A DNA stretch of 64,000 nt from Symbiodinium natans (taxonomy: Eukaryota > Sar > Dinophyceae > Suessiales > Symbiodiniaceae). The translations under genes and the position numbers were made by a program. The stretch is from the NCBI GenBank assembly GCA_905221605.1, contig CAJNDS010001935.1, forward strand, positions 1 through 64,000, given 5' to 3'. The notes beneath the pieces were generated by a model. It ran no database searches. It was given only the letters and a program-made list of their open reading frames with translations, and was not told the DNA's origin. Shown here piece by piece: positions 30,790 to 41,249 of this stretch. The first letter of the stretch is position 1, and the number at the start of each line of letters is the position of its first letter.

Positions 30790-33700
30790 ACCCTTTCCCT
30801 CTCCCAGGACCAGCGTCTTGAAAATCCGGCCACCAATGTCCAAAGATGGCTCCGTGGGCGACCTTGTTGTTTCGCGAAGACACATGTAGGACCATGACAA
30901 AGAACTTCAGACTGGCAGGATACCAGAGGGTTTATTAAGGGTTTAGGCTACGTCTGGTGACTCCATGGGCCAAATTCGCATGGCTGGTGGGTTTTTTGGG
31001 AACCCTCACACGCCTCACAGAGCTTTTGGCTTCTGAGGTCCAAGCTTCCGGGGTCAGGTGAGGTGAACATTGCAAATCTAAACAGGCCGTGCCTGACAAC
31101 TATGAACCGTTTTCTTTGTTTACATCATTTACGTGGAGCAGGTGCGTCAAGCCATGGAGACTGGTGGAGTCTGATTTCTGCGAAACCTTCATAAGACTTA
31201 AGATTATTCAAGGCGATTTAGGGTTCGTTAAGGGTTGCTCTCTCTCGATAGGTGTACCGGGCTAGAATTCAGAGAGTTGCAAATTCTCAAGGTTATCTGG
31301 ACACAAATCCGTCCGCGTGGCTCTAGACATAGCGTCGCCTGCCCAGATCGCGTTGTAGCACTCCAACCTCCCAGATGCACGCATTGGGTTGAGGGCTCAG
31401 GGTTTACGTTTTAGGGTTTAGCTGCCATATATATATATATATAAGTATATGTATACTGTAGATTTGTATTTGTTTAGTTGATGTTTATGTATACACACAC
31501 GCATATATATATATATACAGAGATATTTATCTATCTATATTTAGAACTATACAGTCCACATTGCGCATCCAAACTTGGTTGGTCAGCAGCAGCTTGAAGC
31601 TTAAAGCCCAAAGCCATGGCAACGTTTCATCTCCCACACTATCACACTGCACGCCCCCAATCTGCAAACTGCGAAGCTCAACATTCGCTCCACGGATCTT
31701 TACCTAGTTGTCCGGTTCCTAGGGGAACTAAAGGTTAACCTTTGGGATTCTAAGGCCCCAAAAAGGAAAAAGGTTACCCACTCTACAAGTGCAACTAAGT
31801 TTATAGAGCTACATTGCTACATGATGCACACAGCTATACGCCCTATGAAACCTACACATCGACTCCAGACCACAGCGCCACCCTCACCTCGTTTGGCGCG
31901 GTCGAATAGGGAGCCACCCTCACGAACCGAGATCCCTGTCGCAGCGTAGCGGAACTCTTGCCCGTAGTACCTTCAAAACTCAGGGTTTGCATGGGGGGTG
32001 CTGTGCAAGGTGAGTCCTCCGGATTGGGGTTTGCGTGTGGGTCTTCGATGGGGTGGCTCAACAAGTTGGAGTAAGGCCGCCTCTCCAAAATTAAACACAC
32101 AGGACATGACTTGTGATACAGGTGGTGGACGCAAAAACGTCCGGTTGTGGGAACTGCTTACTGCGGGCGAACTTCGGCCAGAGCTGGCCAGATTCCACTG
32201 CATACTGCCCATGGCTGTGCTGCCCTATGGTATACCCGAAACCCTAAACCCTAAACCCTAAACCCTAGCCCTTTAAGCCTCCTCAAGGCTGGGGGACTGC
32301 TTGTGGCTTGTGGGACGTTGGATGTCGCAGGGCTCCCTGCTGGGCCCCATAAGAAGGCCTTAGGGTTTAGGGTTTAGGGTGCAAGCAACAAATCTTCACT
32401 GTGATACTAACCTCCCAGGAGTCGCTCATTGGTGAGTATTGTGTGTGCTTCCCTGCGCCAGCTGCCCAGCAACCTCACCCCTCGCAGAGTTGAGGGGTCC
32501 AGGTTGGGAGTTCAAAGCATGAGGGATGGCTCCGGAACCACATGTCCTGACTCCTATCTACCCTTTAAATTACCAGCACCCCCCCCCCCCCAACCAGCAC
32601 CTTAAAAGCATGCCTTTTTTGCCACCCACTCTGCCTTAAGGATGCTTAGGGTGTATGCGTCCTTGTTTGCAGCACGGTCCCTAAACATCCCTTAAGAATG
32701 AACTACCAGTAGGGTTTAGGGCAGCCCGGAGGCTATCTGAGCCTTGTGGGGAATTTGCTCCCCATCCGGCCTGAAGAAGTCCAGCAGCAAGTTGCCCAGG
32801 GAGGTCACAGAATGCAGATGGGCGCTCTGAGCAGACTTGTGGTGTTGCAGAAACGACAGCACCACCTGCCAAGCAACGAGCAATGGGCCTTGCCTTATCC
32901 GTAAAATCGAGATTAGGAAAAATCTGACATGCAATCAGGCCCAGGCACGCAAACGAGCACGTAGGAGCCCATCCCGCCCATGAACGTTTCATGAAGGTTT
33001 CTCTGTGAAAGAAACAGCTTCAAGAACAGCACCAACGGCGACAGCGCCGGAAACAGCCGCATTTGCTCCTCAGCACATGGAGACTGACATGGGGGGGGGG
33101 GGGGGGGGGGGGTCCCCTTATACTAAGGACCCCAATAAGACACAAATAATACCGTAAACCACATACAGACCGACTCAGACCACAACATGTCGGACAACAT
33201 GTTGGTTCAAATGCTCAGATTTGCACGGGCATTCGACCGTGCCGAATGGTGCTTGTGTCGTAACCTAACACAAGACTACTGTGTCATTCCCGAGGTGCAT
33301 TGATGAACTGTGCGGTGTCAAGGCCATCTGTCCGATTGACGACGATGTCGGCCATCAGCCCCGTATTTCCTCAGTTTCGACTCTCTGGCACACGCCAACC
33401 TTCGCAAGGACTGCAGGGCTTAGGGTCGAACGTGAGTTCCCTTAACTCGCCCATGGGTTCTTGAGCGCAGCAGAGCTCGCAAGCCATTTGCTGGACCCTA
33501 CAACGCAGCCACGTCTCGGTGCTGGACCTTCATCACGGGGACCTTCGCAGACCTTCTGTGGATTTGAGGAAAACGATAGAAACTGACTCACACTTTAAAA
33601 GGTCCGTTGAATGGATGGGACAAGAGTCCCATGAAAGGGGAATTTACTAACAGGAACCTGCCTTCTGGCTGTCGTGGGTCAAGCACTTTGCACAAAATGC

Positions 33701-35123
33701 CACTTAAGTCTAAGTCTAACCCCTCTGTCTCAGCAGGGTCAGATATGCTCGACTGATCTGAAATTCGCCTCGGCTTCCTGCCGAGAAGCGTCTGGAACAA
33801 GCAGATACGGATCGGGCCTCCTATGCAAAATTTTTTCTGACGCCACCCACCCCCAATCGCTTGGAGGAGCTGCAAACCGATGCTGTCAAGGGTCCCGTTT
33901 GTTGGTTGCTCCTACAGGTGCCTCAAAACCCCCACTTCTGCCCACCCCCCACCCCCCCACCTCCCCCCCACCCCCCCCCCCCCCCACCCCCGCCACCCCC
34001 CCCCCCCCCCACCCCCCCCCACCTATTTCACCACTTTTTCCTTCTCCCCCACCACCTCACACACACCCCATCCCCCCCACCCCCCCCACCCCCCCCCTTG
34101 AACCAAACCAGAAGCCCCCCCACCCCCCCCTTGACCCCGCTGCCCTTCCCCTTTTTTGCGAAACCCTCTTTCCTCCTTTCCTGTCCTGGCCGGCCCGGCT
34201 GCCGAGGTGGCGTGCGCAAGCGTTTACAATTAACACGTCACGGTCCATGCCGACGCAACTCGCACTGGAACACCTGCAGGTGGCCATTACGAAGATGATG
34301 TGCATGGGGCCGGCAATCTTTACTGCAACGTCGGTTCAGGAGAGGTCACATGAACAGTAACTTCCAGGAACCCTAAACACTGTCCTTGTAGAACCCAAAA
34401 CCTACTTTTTTTGAAGGCTCTTCTCATCCCTAAACACTACTCTTATAGAACCCAAAACCTATCCCTTTTTGTAGGTTCTTATTATCAAAGGACCCCCTTT
34501 GTACAACCCGAGGTGCTGGATGATCTCAATCTTACTGACCTCCTCTCGTTCCAAGAGGAGCTCGGCCAGCTTCTTCATGGCGGTGGTGGCTCTGAAGCCT
34601 TGGAAAGCCAAAGGACGTGCCTTGCATGCCTAGTGGGTTTAGGGTTTCAGGTTCATGGGTACCTATAAGTAGGAAAGGTAGGGCAACTATATGGTTCTCA
34701 CCTTACTTCGGGCACGCATAACCCCACTTGTAAGCAACCATAAACCTCCAAGTCGTTGCCTGCATGAGGCAACGCGCCTTCAACATTGACGATGGCCACG
34801 TCCACGTCGGCGTTGGGCAAGTTCAGCTTGGTAGCAGTGGAGCCAAAGACGTGCACGCGTGCTTGGGGCCACCTTATCGGCACAGAGTGGACCAGAAGCC
34901 ACTACGTCGCTAGGGTTTAGGGTTTAGGGTTTAGGGTTTAGGGTTTAGGGTTCTATAACTTGACAAAAGTGCAATCACAGAGGCTTAGTCGGACAGGGGC
35001 GGGGAACCTGACAGGAAATTCTCTGCCACAGTCGCGGCAGAAAATGACGCCACGATGCCTACGGAACCACAGGCAAGAGCAGCAGTGAGGGTTGCACGCA
35101 TCGAGAATGAACTTCACCATCAT
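30790..35123 (-). CDS. TRF4/PAPD5-type non-canonical poly(A) RNA polymerase, at least 8 short exons
   Basis: Enzymes of this family add short A tails to nuclear RNAs for decay or processing, usually with a helicase and a zinc-knuckle partner. Exons that can be read are: 34785ish-34901 (WPQARVHVFGSTATKLNLP then ADVDVAIVNVEG: the FGS motif and the DxD pair), 34508-34598 (TTAMKKLAELLLEREEVSK), 33513ish-33555 (SAKVPVMKVQHRD, the VPIIK-type motif), 33299-33369 (TGLMADIVVNRTDGLDTAQF: third catalytic Asp), 32949-33068 (LVLFLKLFLSQRNLHETF and GGMGSYVLVC: the nucleotide-recognition GG-GSY motif), 32771-32865 (VVLSFLQHH, LGNLLLDFF: PAP-associated domain), about 31995-32080 (LLSHPIEDPHANPNP: IEDP motif), about 31381-31280 (LECYNAIWAGDAMS) and 30790-30862 (LDIGGRIFKTLVLGEG: the LGRII-type end). 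Order and spacing match the family from end to end. Phases agree at 34778/34598, 34508/33555, 33299/33068 and 32949/32865; one junction (33513/33369) is unresolved and the exon between FFR and IEDP was not found. A possible first exon is 34965-35123. Confidence 0.88.
31427..31520. repeat. AT microsatellites in an intron
   Basis: (TA)n at 31427-31444 and 31502-31517, with a TTTAGGG unit just before at 31405-31422. Confidence 0.9.
32238..32380. repeat. CCCTAAA units, 90-bp core, TTTAGGG units
   Basis: CCCTAAA at 32238-32268 and TTTAGGG at 32361-32380, within an intron of the poly(A) polymerase gene. Confidence 0.9.
33091..33112. repeat. Poly-G run of 22
   Basis: Uninterrupted G on the plus strand (C on the sense strand) inside a polymerase intron, followed by TCCCCTTATACTAAGGACCCC, the kind of word seen in element B. 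Confidence 0.95.
33929..34132. repeat. C-rich tract of about 200 bp
   Basis: Runs of C broken by single A (CCCACCCC type), G-rich on the sense strand of the polymerase gene, in its third intron (about 33556-34507). Apparent long Pro-rich frames here are artefacts of the composition. Confidence 0.95.
34371..34486. repeat. Tandem duplication of 57-58 bp
   Basis: CCCTAAACACT, TAGAACCCAAAACCTA and GGTTCTT/GGCTCTTCT recur in order in 34371-34427 and 34428-34486. Intronic. Confidence 0.9.
34648..34752. repeat. MITE-like element E, copy 1 (intronic)
   Basis: CAGGTTCATGGGTACCTATAAG ... AACCATAAACCTCCAAG. Imperfect inverted ends. It lies in the intron 34599-34777 of the polymerase gene. Other copies at about 37963-38050 and 61885-61985. 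Confidence 0.8.
34902..34964 (-). repeat. Predicted 63-nt intron made mostly of CCCTAAA
   Basis: On the sense strand it starts GTCAAGTTATAGAA, holds six CCCTAAA units in tandem (34911-34952 on the plus strand as TTTAGGG) and ends GCGACGTAG before the exon coding for the FGS motif of the polymerase. The 3' border is well supported by the open frame; the 5' border depends on the zinc-ribbon-like exon being joined here. Confidence 0.6.
34965..35123 (-). CDS. Cysteine-rich exon, possible N-terminus of the polymerase gene
   Basis: From two ATGs at 35123 and 35120 the minus strand reads MVKFILDACNPHCCSCLWF, then FRRHRGVIFCRDCGREFPVRF, then PAPVRLSLCDCTF up to a GT at 34964. Cysteines are spaced CxxxCCxC and CxxC, as in a small zinc-binding knuckle. 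If spliced to 34901 in phase 0 it would give the poly(A) polymerase an N-terminal zinc module. It could instead be a separate small gene or an internal exon. A TAA lies in frame just 5' of the ATGs, which favours a true start. Confidence 0.5.
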
Positions 35124-35280
35124 TCCTTACCCTGTCCCTCCATCGGCGATCGGTGCGAACCTTTCACAATAAGGCAATCGGACGATACCTGACCATCACG
35201 CGCCATCATAACCCTCGTACTGTGGCACATGCTCTCCAGCCCCTTGTGGAAATGAACCCTGAAAGGGTTTAAAGTACATT

Positions 35281-35395
35281 CCTTAATGGGAATTATAGTA
35301 GTATAGGACATTGTATATAATGGACATTATATACCTTAATGGGGAGTATAGTAGTATACGGAATTATATACCTTAATGGGAATTATAGTAGTATA
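35281..35395. repeat. Three copies of a 25-nt AT-rich unit
   Basis: CCTTAATGGGAATTATAGTAGTATA at 35281, 35333 and 35370 with small changes. Confidence 0.92.
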
Positions 35396-35439
35396 GATAC
35401 TATGACCCCAATTTTAGGGTTCATTCGGTCCCCCCATGG

Positions 35440-35520
35440 GCCCCTTTTGATTTGCTGGCCCGGGGGCAAGGACTCCGCTGCCTGCTGTAGCGTGTAGGTC
35501 CAGGCATCTCGCGCCGCCTC
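35440..35520 (-). CDS. Candidate exon of an unidentified gene
   Basis: After the acceptor CCCCGAG, the minus strand reads VEAARDAWTYTLQQAAESLP and PGQQ. The sense sequence 5' of the acceptor is again CCCTAAA-rich (35525-35590 as TTTAGGG on plus). It could belong to the gene at 36.5-39.4 kb or be a 5' exon of the polymerase. Confidence 0.4.
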
Positions 35521-35599
35521 AACTCGGGGTTTAGGGCTTAAGGTTTAATTTAGGGTTATTTAGGGCTTAGGGTTTAGGGTTTAGGATGTTTGTTCGCTC

Positions 35600-36480
35600 C
35601 CGCATAGCTGGCTGAACCACAGGCAGGGTCTGAATCCTATGTTCTTGGAGGGAAATTGGGATCAGTCGATCCTCGAACGTTTCAGGGGTTTAGGGTTTGT
35701 GCCTGCTTTCAAGGCTCAAGGATGAAAACAGCAGGGTTCTTGAAGGCTCCAGCTAGAAGATGATTTCTACATTGCAAGGCATGCTTGCAATCTACCTGCT
35801 TACGGACTTACCTCGCGTTCTAGCAAGTTTCTCATAATCGAACAGCTAGCAACCCACAAGAATTAACGCCTCAAGCCTCAAGCCGAGACTGAATTCCCAC
35901 TAGTGCTTTCACCATAGGACAACAAGATCTCGACCACAACCTCAAGGCCAGCACAGGATGAGCAAAGACATCCAGGACACGGATTCAATGATCGTCGGCC
36001 GCATAAAGGCAGCAAAGTCTAGGAGCTCCTGTTGCAAGGCTCTGTGTTCCGATTGAACTTATAACAACGAAGAGTTCAAGAACGAAAAGAATTCGAAGCT
36101 TTGGTCTCAAGACCTTAGCATGCCTCAGCGCGTTCATGACTTTCACGCAACGCAAGAACAGCAGAGTCTCCGACCTCGTGCAGGCGCAGGCTAACCTCCG
36201 AGGGCTCGTCGCGATAGACCAGCCATGGTGGCAGCTCCGAAACTTCGTCCTGCTTTGCGCTTGACAAGGGTTTGAAGTGCTGAGGGTGTCGGGGGGGGGG
36301 GGGGGGGCCGTAAATCGTTGCGCCCGCTTGCCGCTGCGTGCTCCGCTTGCTCTTGCCTCACATTGCCCCACATTGACCCACTGGCCCTGCGTCCATGTCC
36401 ACGCTTCCTATGTCAACGCTTTGGAGGTACATGCTGTAGAGAATCTGCAGATATGTAATCAGGTTGTATCGCATCCCCCC
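35600..36480. other. Unresolved stretch
   Basis: Coding-like fragments occur on both strands (for example plus strand MPQRVHDFHATQEQQSLRPR near 36118) but no model holds. A poly-G run of 15 is at 36292-36307. Confidence 0.3.
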
Positions 36481-36489
36481 TCTGCCCCC

Positions 36490-39460
36490 CCCCCCAAGTA
36501 GGGCAAGTGGGGCGACAAGAAGCCTCCAGAGCGCGCAACTCCATATGGAGCACCCAGACAGGGACCATCATTAAGCAAATCGGCCGCGGAATGAAACCAG
36601 GCTGCCAGGTAGCTGGGCGCAGCGTGTCGGGGCGGAGGAGGATGCAAGTTGGCTTGCTGCGATGACTTGTTGATTGACTTTGGTGGCCCAGAGGGCAAGG
36701 ACTTTTCATGCGTGGACCTGTGAGCACTTCCATGCTCTGCAGAACCTGTAACGGTGAGAGCGACACAGGTTGTTCTCTGCGCCAACATGGCAGTCAAAGC
36801 TTCGGTTGGTAGGTTCACTTCTGTAACACAACCTCAACTATCATCCACGCGCTCTGCTTACTGACTGACGGAATGCAGCAGTAGTCAGGTACTATCAGGC
36901 TTTCGACGCTCACGGTTTAAGCGTCCCTTGCGATTCCCGCGCATCTCACAGGCACGTGGCAATGCCAGAGAGCAAGTGTAGGACGCAGCTCGATTGACCT
37001 ACTTTGTTCTTGCGCGCGCACATGCACACACTATCCCGGTAAACAGGTACAAGTATCTCCGTCCCAATCGAGAAGTCAGAGGCACGCACGCACGTGAACA
37101 GACCCCAGCAAGCCCCAAACTTCAAAAGACCCTGCCGATATTGTCCTCAGCCTTGGCTGGCTTAGGCTCCAGCTTATCAGTGATGGTTGCTACCTTGGCT
37201 GGACCGTCGCGACATGCAGTGAACCATTTTCTAAGTGCGTCGCTCGTTGCGCACTCTTGATTGTCTAGTACAAGTCGACAGCTTGGGTTCCTCACCACTG
37301 CCACAAGTGCGGGATAACGATCGGTCCATTTACGTAATCGTGTTTTCAGGCATGGGTGAAAGACTTGTTGGCTGGCAACCGCCATGGCCTGATGCGAATA
37401 TCAAGGCAAGAAGCTTTGTTAAGCGGGGCTTGGAAGATCTCGGGAGCTGTGGGTGTTGGTAGAATGTTATAACTTCCCATTCAGCGGGAGATGCTTCGAT
37501 CTTCCTGGCTGCGCATGACTTCCCCAGCAAGCTACCCCGAAAAACGGGCACCTGAAGTTCAACAACCCATTGCTCTCAAGAGCCGTATCGTAAATCAGGC
37601 ACCCAAGGCCACAGAGCCAAGAAGCTTCGCCCAAAGTGTCGGGTCTCAGTATTTCCTCGCTAGGCGCCGAAGGGTGTCAGATTTGGGGCTTGGCATAGGT
37701 GATGAATTTTGTGAAGATTGAGGCATCCATGTTGTAACGGGCACTCCGGCATTGATTGTTCAACCTCCTCAACCTCATGCAGTGGCAGGGTCATTTTGTA
37801 GCGTAGGCGGGCAACAACCCTCTTGAAGAAAACCTGCCTCTATGGTAGAGTCACGCCGGCCCTTCAGCAGGCCCCGAATGCGCAGGTTGCGGCGAGCCTG
37901 CCGTCGAGTAGTGCAACAGCTACCAGTACCGGGCTTGACTGCTGGCTGCGGGCTGACACACTACTTGGAGGTACATGGGTAGTCAGAAGTGGGGTTACAA
38001 GTATGGTAACTATACTTATAACCCTATCTAGGCCACTTGAAACCTTACCAAAAGCTACAAGCACCAACCTGCAAAAGAGATGAATCGCAACTGGCATTTT
38101 TGTATCGCACATGCACAGGGGCGGATTTGGGACAGCCAGACTCTGGTTTGTTTTGTGCTCCACCTGCATACGGAATTACGGGGCGTCAGGTCTTGCGGCA
38201 AGAATTTGCGGATCCCAAGTTCATCTTCTCCTGACTTTGGCAGTTGATTCCTCAGGTTCTCTCAACGAATGTCTTGTGTTACTGGCACTCTCACCTGAGG
38301 ACCTTACATCAGCAGGACAGCGCTTGTCACGCACCCTTGTTGCAGCCAGTTGATCTCAAATTGCAGCCCGCCGACAGCAGGAACCAACGTGGAGTAACTA
38401 CTCTCCGGCTGCACCGGCATCTGGTTTTACGGTAAGTAGATACAACCTGGTCTTTCCAGGCTGAAAGAAAGATGGCACTCAAAAGCCTCGTGACAGTTTG
38501 AAGAAAACAACACCATGCAACCCTTTTGCAGCAGGCTTGCGTGAATCCTCGCCTGGATGTGTCGCACCTGTTCTCCGAACAAGGCCAGACACAGAACGAA
38601 CTTACTGACTGACAACTGTTCTCGAGCTGATTGTTCCGCCATGTTTGCGAACCTCCTCACGAACTATCACGCACAAACGAATGAGCCACGAGCGTCTCTC
38701 ACCACGAGGGGCCTCCCTGTGCTCGCGTTGGAGATCGGACAATATCACTTGCAACCCATTTACCACCTCCGCATCACTCGTCGCCTGCGCAACAAAATGT
38801 CGCACGAAACCTTCTGGATCATCCCGCAAGGAGGGACAAGGCAAAGCGTTTGGTTCGCAAGAATCGCCAGATCTGATCTCATGGGTGTCTCGTTCTTGTT
38901 GGTTGGGCTCCCCTGTGTCCATAACATCAGTATCCTGAACACTAGCAGTCTCGCGCAAGCGCTTCAGCACGGCAGGTTCTTGTATGTTGGAATCACCTGC
39001 TGTAGAGTCACACCTTTCCGCCCGAGCTTGTTCGGGTTCCCCATCATGTGGAAAAAGAAGCTCTGCAAGATTGAGTGTAGCGGTGAAAGGGGCATCTGGG
39101 ATGCCAGAAGCGTGGAGTGTCTCATAGCTGAAGTCCTGTAACTGTTCATTCCTGACTTGACGGAGCATGTTCATAGCCGCCTTGAGGTGGGTCTTCACAT
39201 CAGAAGGTACTTTGAGAACTGCCGCTTTTCTTATGGCATAACCAATGCATGAACACAGCTTATTGTGGTCCGCGTCTGATACCATGGCAAACACTGGACT
39301 GCGAATCACCACAGAAATACTGAACCCTAAACCCTAAACCCTAAACATGCAATTCCTGCACTACGTTTTGACACCCTTGCTGTGGCATGCTGCGGGCGCG
39401 CAGGCCGCTGGTGGCCTGCCGCTGATTCTTCGCCTCATCCTCCATGAGCATCCTCAGCGA
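36490..39460 (-). CDS. Hypothetical gene with at least eight exons
   Basis: A chain of exons with matching phase: 39375 (end of the exon reading MLMEDEAKNQRQATSG), 39298-38606, 38335-38236, 38163-38069, 37952-37834, 37508-37389, 37297-37131 and 36776 to about 36490. Donors are GT (39374, 38605 as GTAAGT, 38235, 38068, 37833, 37130) or GC (37388); acceptors are AG. The longest exon reads VSDADHNKLCSCIGYAIRKA near its start and is polar, with a Glu/Asp/Thr-rich centre and a basic end. Later exons include a strongly basic part (RRQARRNLRIRGLLKGRRDS) and GPPKSINKSSQQANLHPPPP. No family is recognised. The reach upstream (39.6-40.5 kb has more exon-like pieces) and downstream (toward the polymerase gene) is open, so it may be larger. 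Intron 39299-39374 contains three TTTAGGG units on the sense strand; intron 37953-38068 contains MITE-like element E. Confidence 0.7.
37963..38050. repeat. MITE-like element E, copy 2 (intronic)
   Basis: CTTGGAGGTACATGGGTAGTCAG and diverged inner part; it lies inside intron 37953-38068 of the gene above. Confidence 0.7.
39323..39344. repeat. Three telomere-type units inside a 76-nt intron
   Basis: CCCTAAA three times on the plus strand, TTTAGGG in the sense of the gene, within predicted intron 39299-39374. Confidence 0.85.
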
Positions 39461-39589
39461 CATCAGTGTAGGTGTCCGCGCGTAAGCACACATGCGTAAC
39501 ATGCAATCTGATGCGGGTGAGATGGGTGAGTCAGTGGGCCTTGCACGATCAGGAGTCAGGACTGCTTCTTGAGAGCCGCAAGCGGCTCT

Positions 39590-40484
39590 TATCATGCATG
39601 CCTTTGTCAGCACCGCCAGATATGGCAAGTGTCTCCCCGGCTTCGCCGACAAGGCTGCCAAACATAGGCTTGCCATCTTCCTCGGCCGGATTCTCCTGTG
39701 CCAAGATCTGGAACTCGGTATTTCCGAGGTTGCATACTAGAGGCTGTGCCATCGAGGACACCTATGATTGCGTGCTAGCTTCCTGCCTCCCTCAAACGTG
39801 ACACAAGTGTCAAGTGCCACTCGCAAACTAAACTAAATGGTCGCGCAGCATGCCTCCTCAGAGCCACCATCATAATCGCCGTAGCCATCGTCAAAGCCGT
39901 CAAACTCTCGCGCCACCATGGCAGCGTAGAAGCGTTCAACTTGTCGATGGGGGCAGGTTAAGATGGTGTGTTCGAGTTTAGGGATGCCCCATGGCGTCCA
40001 TGCCTAACGGAGGGATTAAGTCAGCGACTTGAGTTGCTCTGTCGCTTGCGCTCAGGTTGGGTGGCTGCACGTTGGCTTTGCATGTGCTTCAGTCTGAGCG
40101 GCAACGAGGATTTCAGCAACTGCCGGCCGGCACAGAAAGAGAGAGAGAGAGAGAGATAAAAACAGGTACAGGCACAAACATAGACTCACCCCCACACACA
40201 GAGAGGGGGAGAGAGAGAAGCATTCTGCGTGACAGGGATCCTGGACGCTCAGTTGGCTTGCTTTGCTTGACCGCAAAGAGCAGAAGCAATCTGCTCAGAA
40301 GACCCTGGTCCTTGCGCATCTGCACCCAGCGCGATGTCAATTCATGTGTGGACCTTGCACAAGTCATCGCCGTCATTGGGTTCAGAAGAGCTGGCACCCG
40401 GCTATACATCGCACGGTCAGCCAGAAGCGCAGGACCAGAAAGGCTGAACAGATACGACTCGATATTCTCGGAAGAACTCAGCAA
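39590..40484 (-). CDS. Further exon-like segments, same direction
   Basis: Minus-strand pieces that look coding: 40450-40270 (SGPALLADRAMYSRVPALLN, then TRWVQMRKDQGLL-type text), 39950-39840 (ERFYAAMVAREFDGFDDGYG with an acidic Gly/Tyr/Asp end) and 39750-39600 (VCNLGNTEFQILAQENPAEE then GKPMFGSLVGEAGETLAI). They may be 5' exons of the gene at 36.5-39.4 kb; phases could not be matched. GA microsatellites at 40139-40157 and 40203-40218 sit between them. Confidence 0.4.
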
Positions 40485-40636
40485 TTCTCGGAAGAATTCA
40501 GCAATTATGCAGTCAAAGTTGCGCCAGCTTGGTGCACCGGAGGCCTCGACTGAGGTTTTTGCAGGTTCGCATTAAGGAACGGCAACCCTCCGACCAGACG
40601 CGTGCCAGAACTGCTACACGCGGCCGCCGGCCGAAA

Positions 40637-40722
40637 TCCCTAAACCCTAAACCCTAAACCCTAAGCCCTAAGCCCTAAGCCCTAAACCCTAAACCCCTAA
40701 ACCCTAAACCCTAAACCCTAAA
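40637..40722. repeat. CCCTAAA/CCCTAAG array
   Basis: About 12 units, four of them CCCTAAG. A short TTTAGGG piece follows at 41164-41180. Confidence 0.97.
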
Positions 40723-41249
40723 ATTAAACTTGACCAAGTGGACTGGAACAAAAGACCTGCATCGACAGGCCACCCCGAGTTGCCGGGCCATAAATTACCG
40801 CTGAGGAGCACCCGACTGCAGAGAAGCCCTGGCAACGCCGCGCAGCCTTCAAACCGAGCCAGTCGAGGTTAAGGCAAGGGCTTAAGGCCCAAAATCAGAT
40901 GTCATATGTCCTATCTTTGGGGTGCGGGGGGCTATCAAATCATCATCGAATCGCAGACGCTCCCTGGGCACTGGTATGCAAGGGTTCCCCAAGTTAAAGG
41001 TCCAGAAACTACCTTTAACTACCCTAAGAACCTGAGACTTCGAAGCTGGCGTACTTTGGGAATCCTCGGGATTCTATCACAAGGCCTCGCCCCTTCGATC
41101 TCCCTTGCCCACCTTGTGCCTGCGGAGGTCGAAGACCCGTGCCTGCAAAGGGGGCTCAATGGGGTTTAGGGTTTAGGGTTTGGGGTGGGTGGGTTGGGAA
41201 TCAGAAGACACAAGGGTAGAAGCACTTCTTTGCACGCCTCGCCCGGTCC

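Noticed and set aside
33861-34298. Long Pro-rich frames
   Set aside because: Produced by CCC runs broken by A; frames are open in several registers at once and the region is intronic to the polymerase gene.
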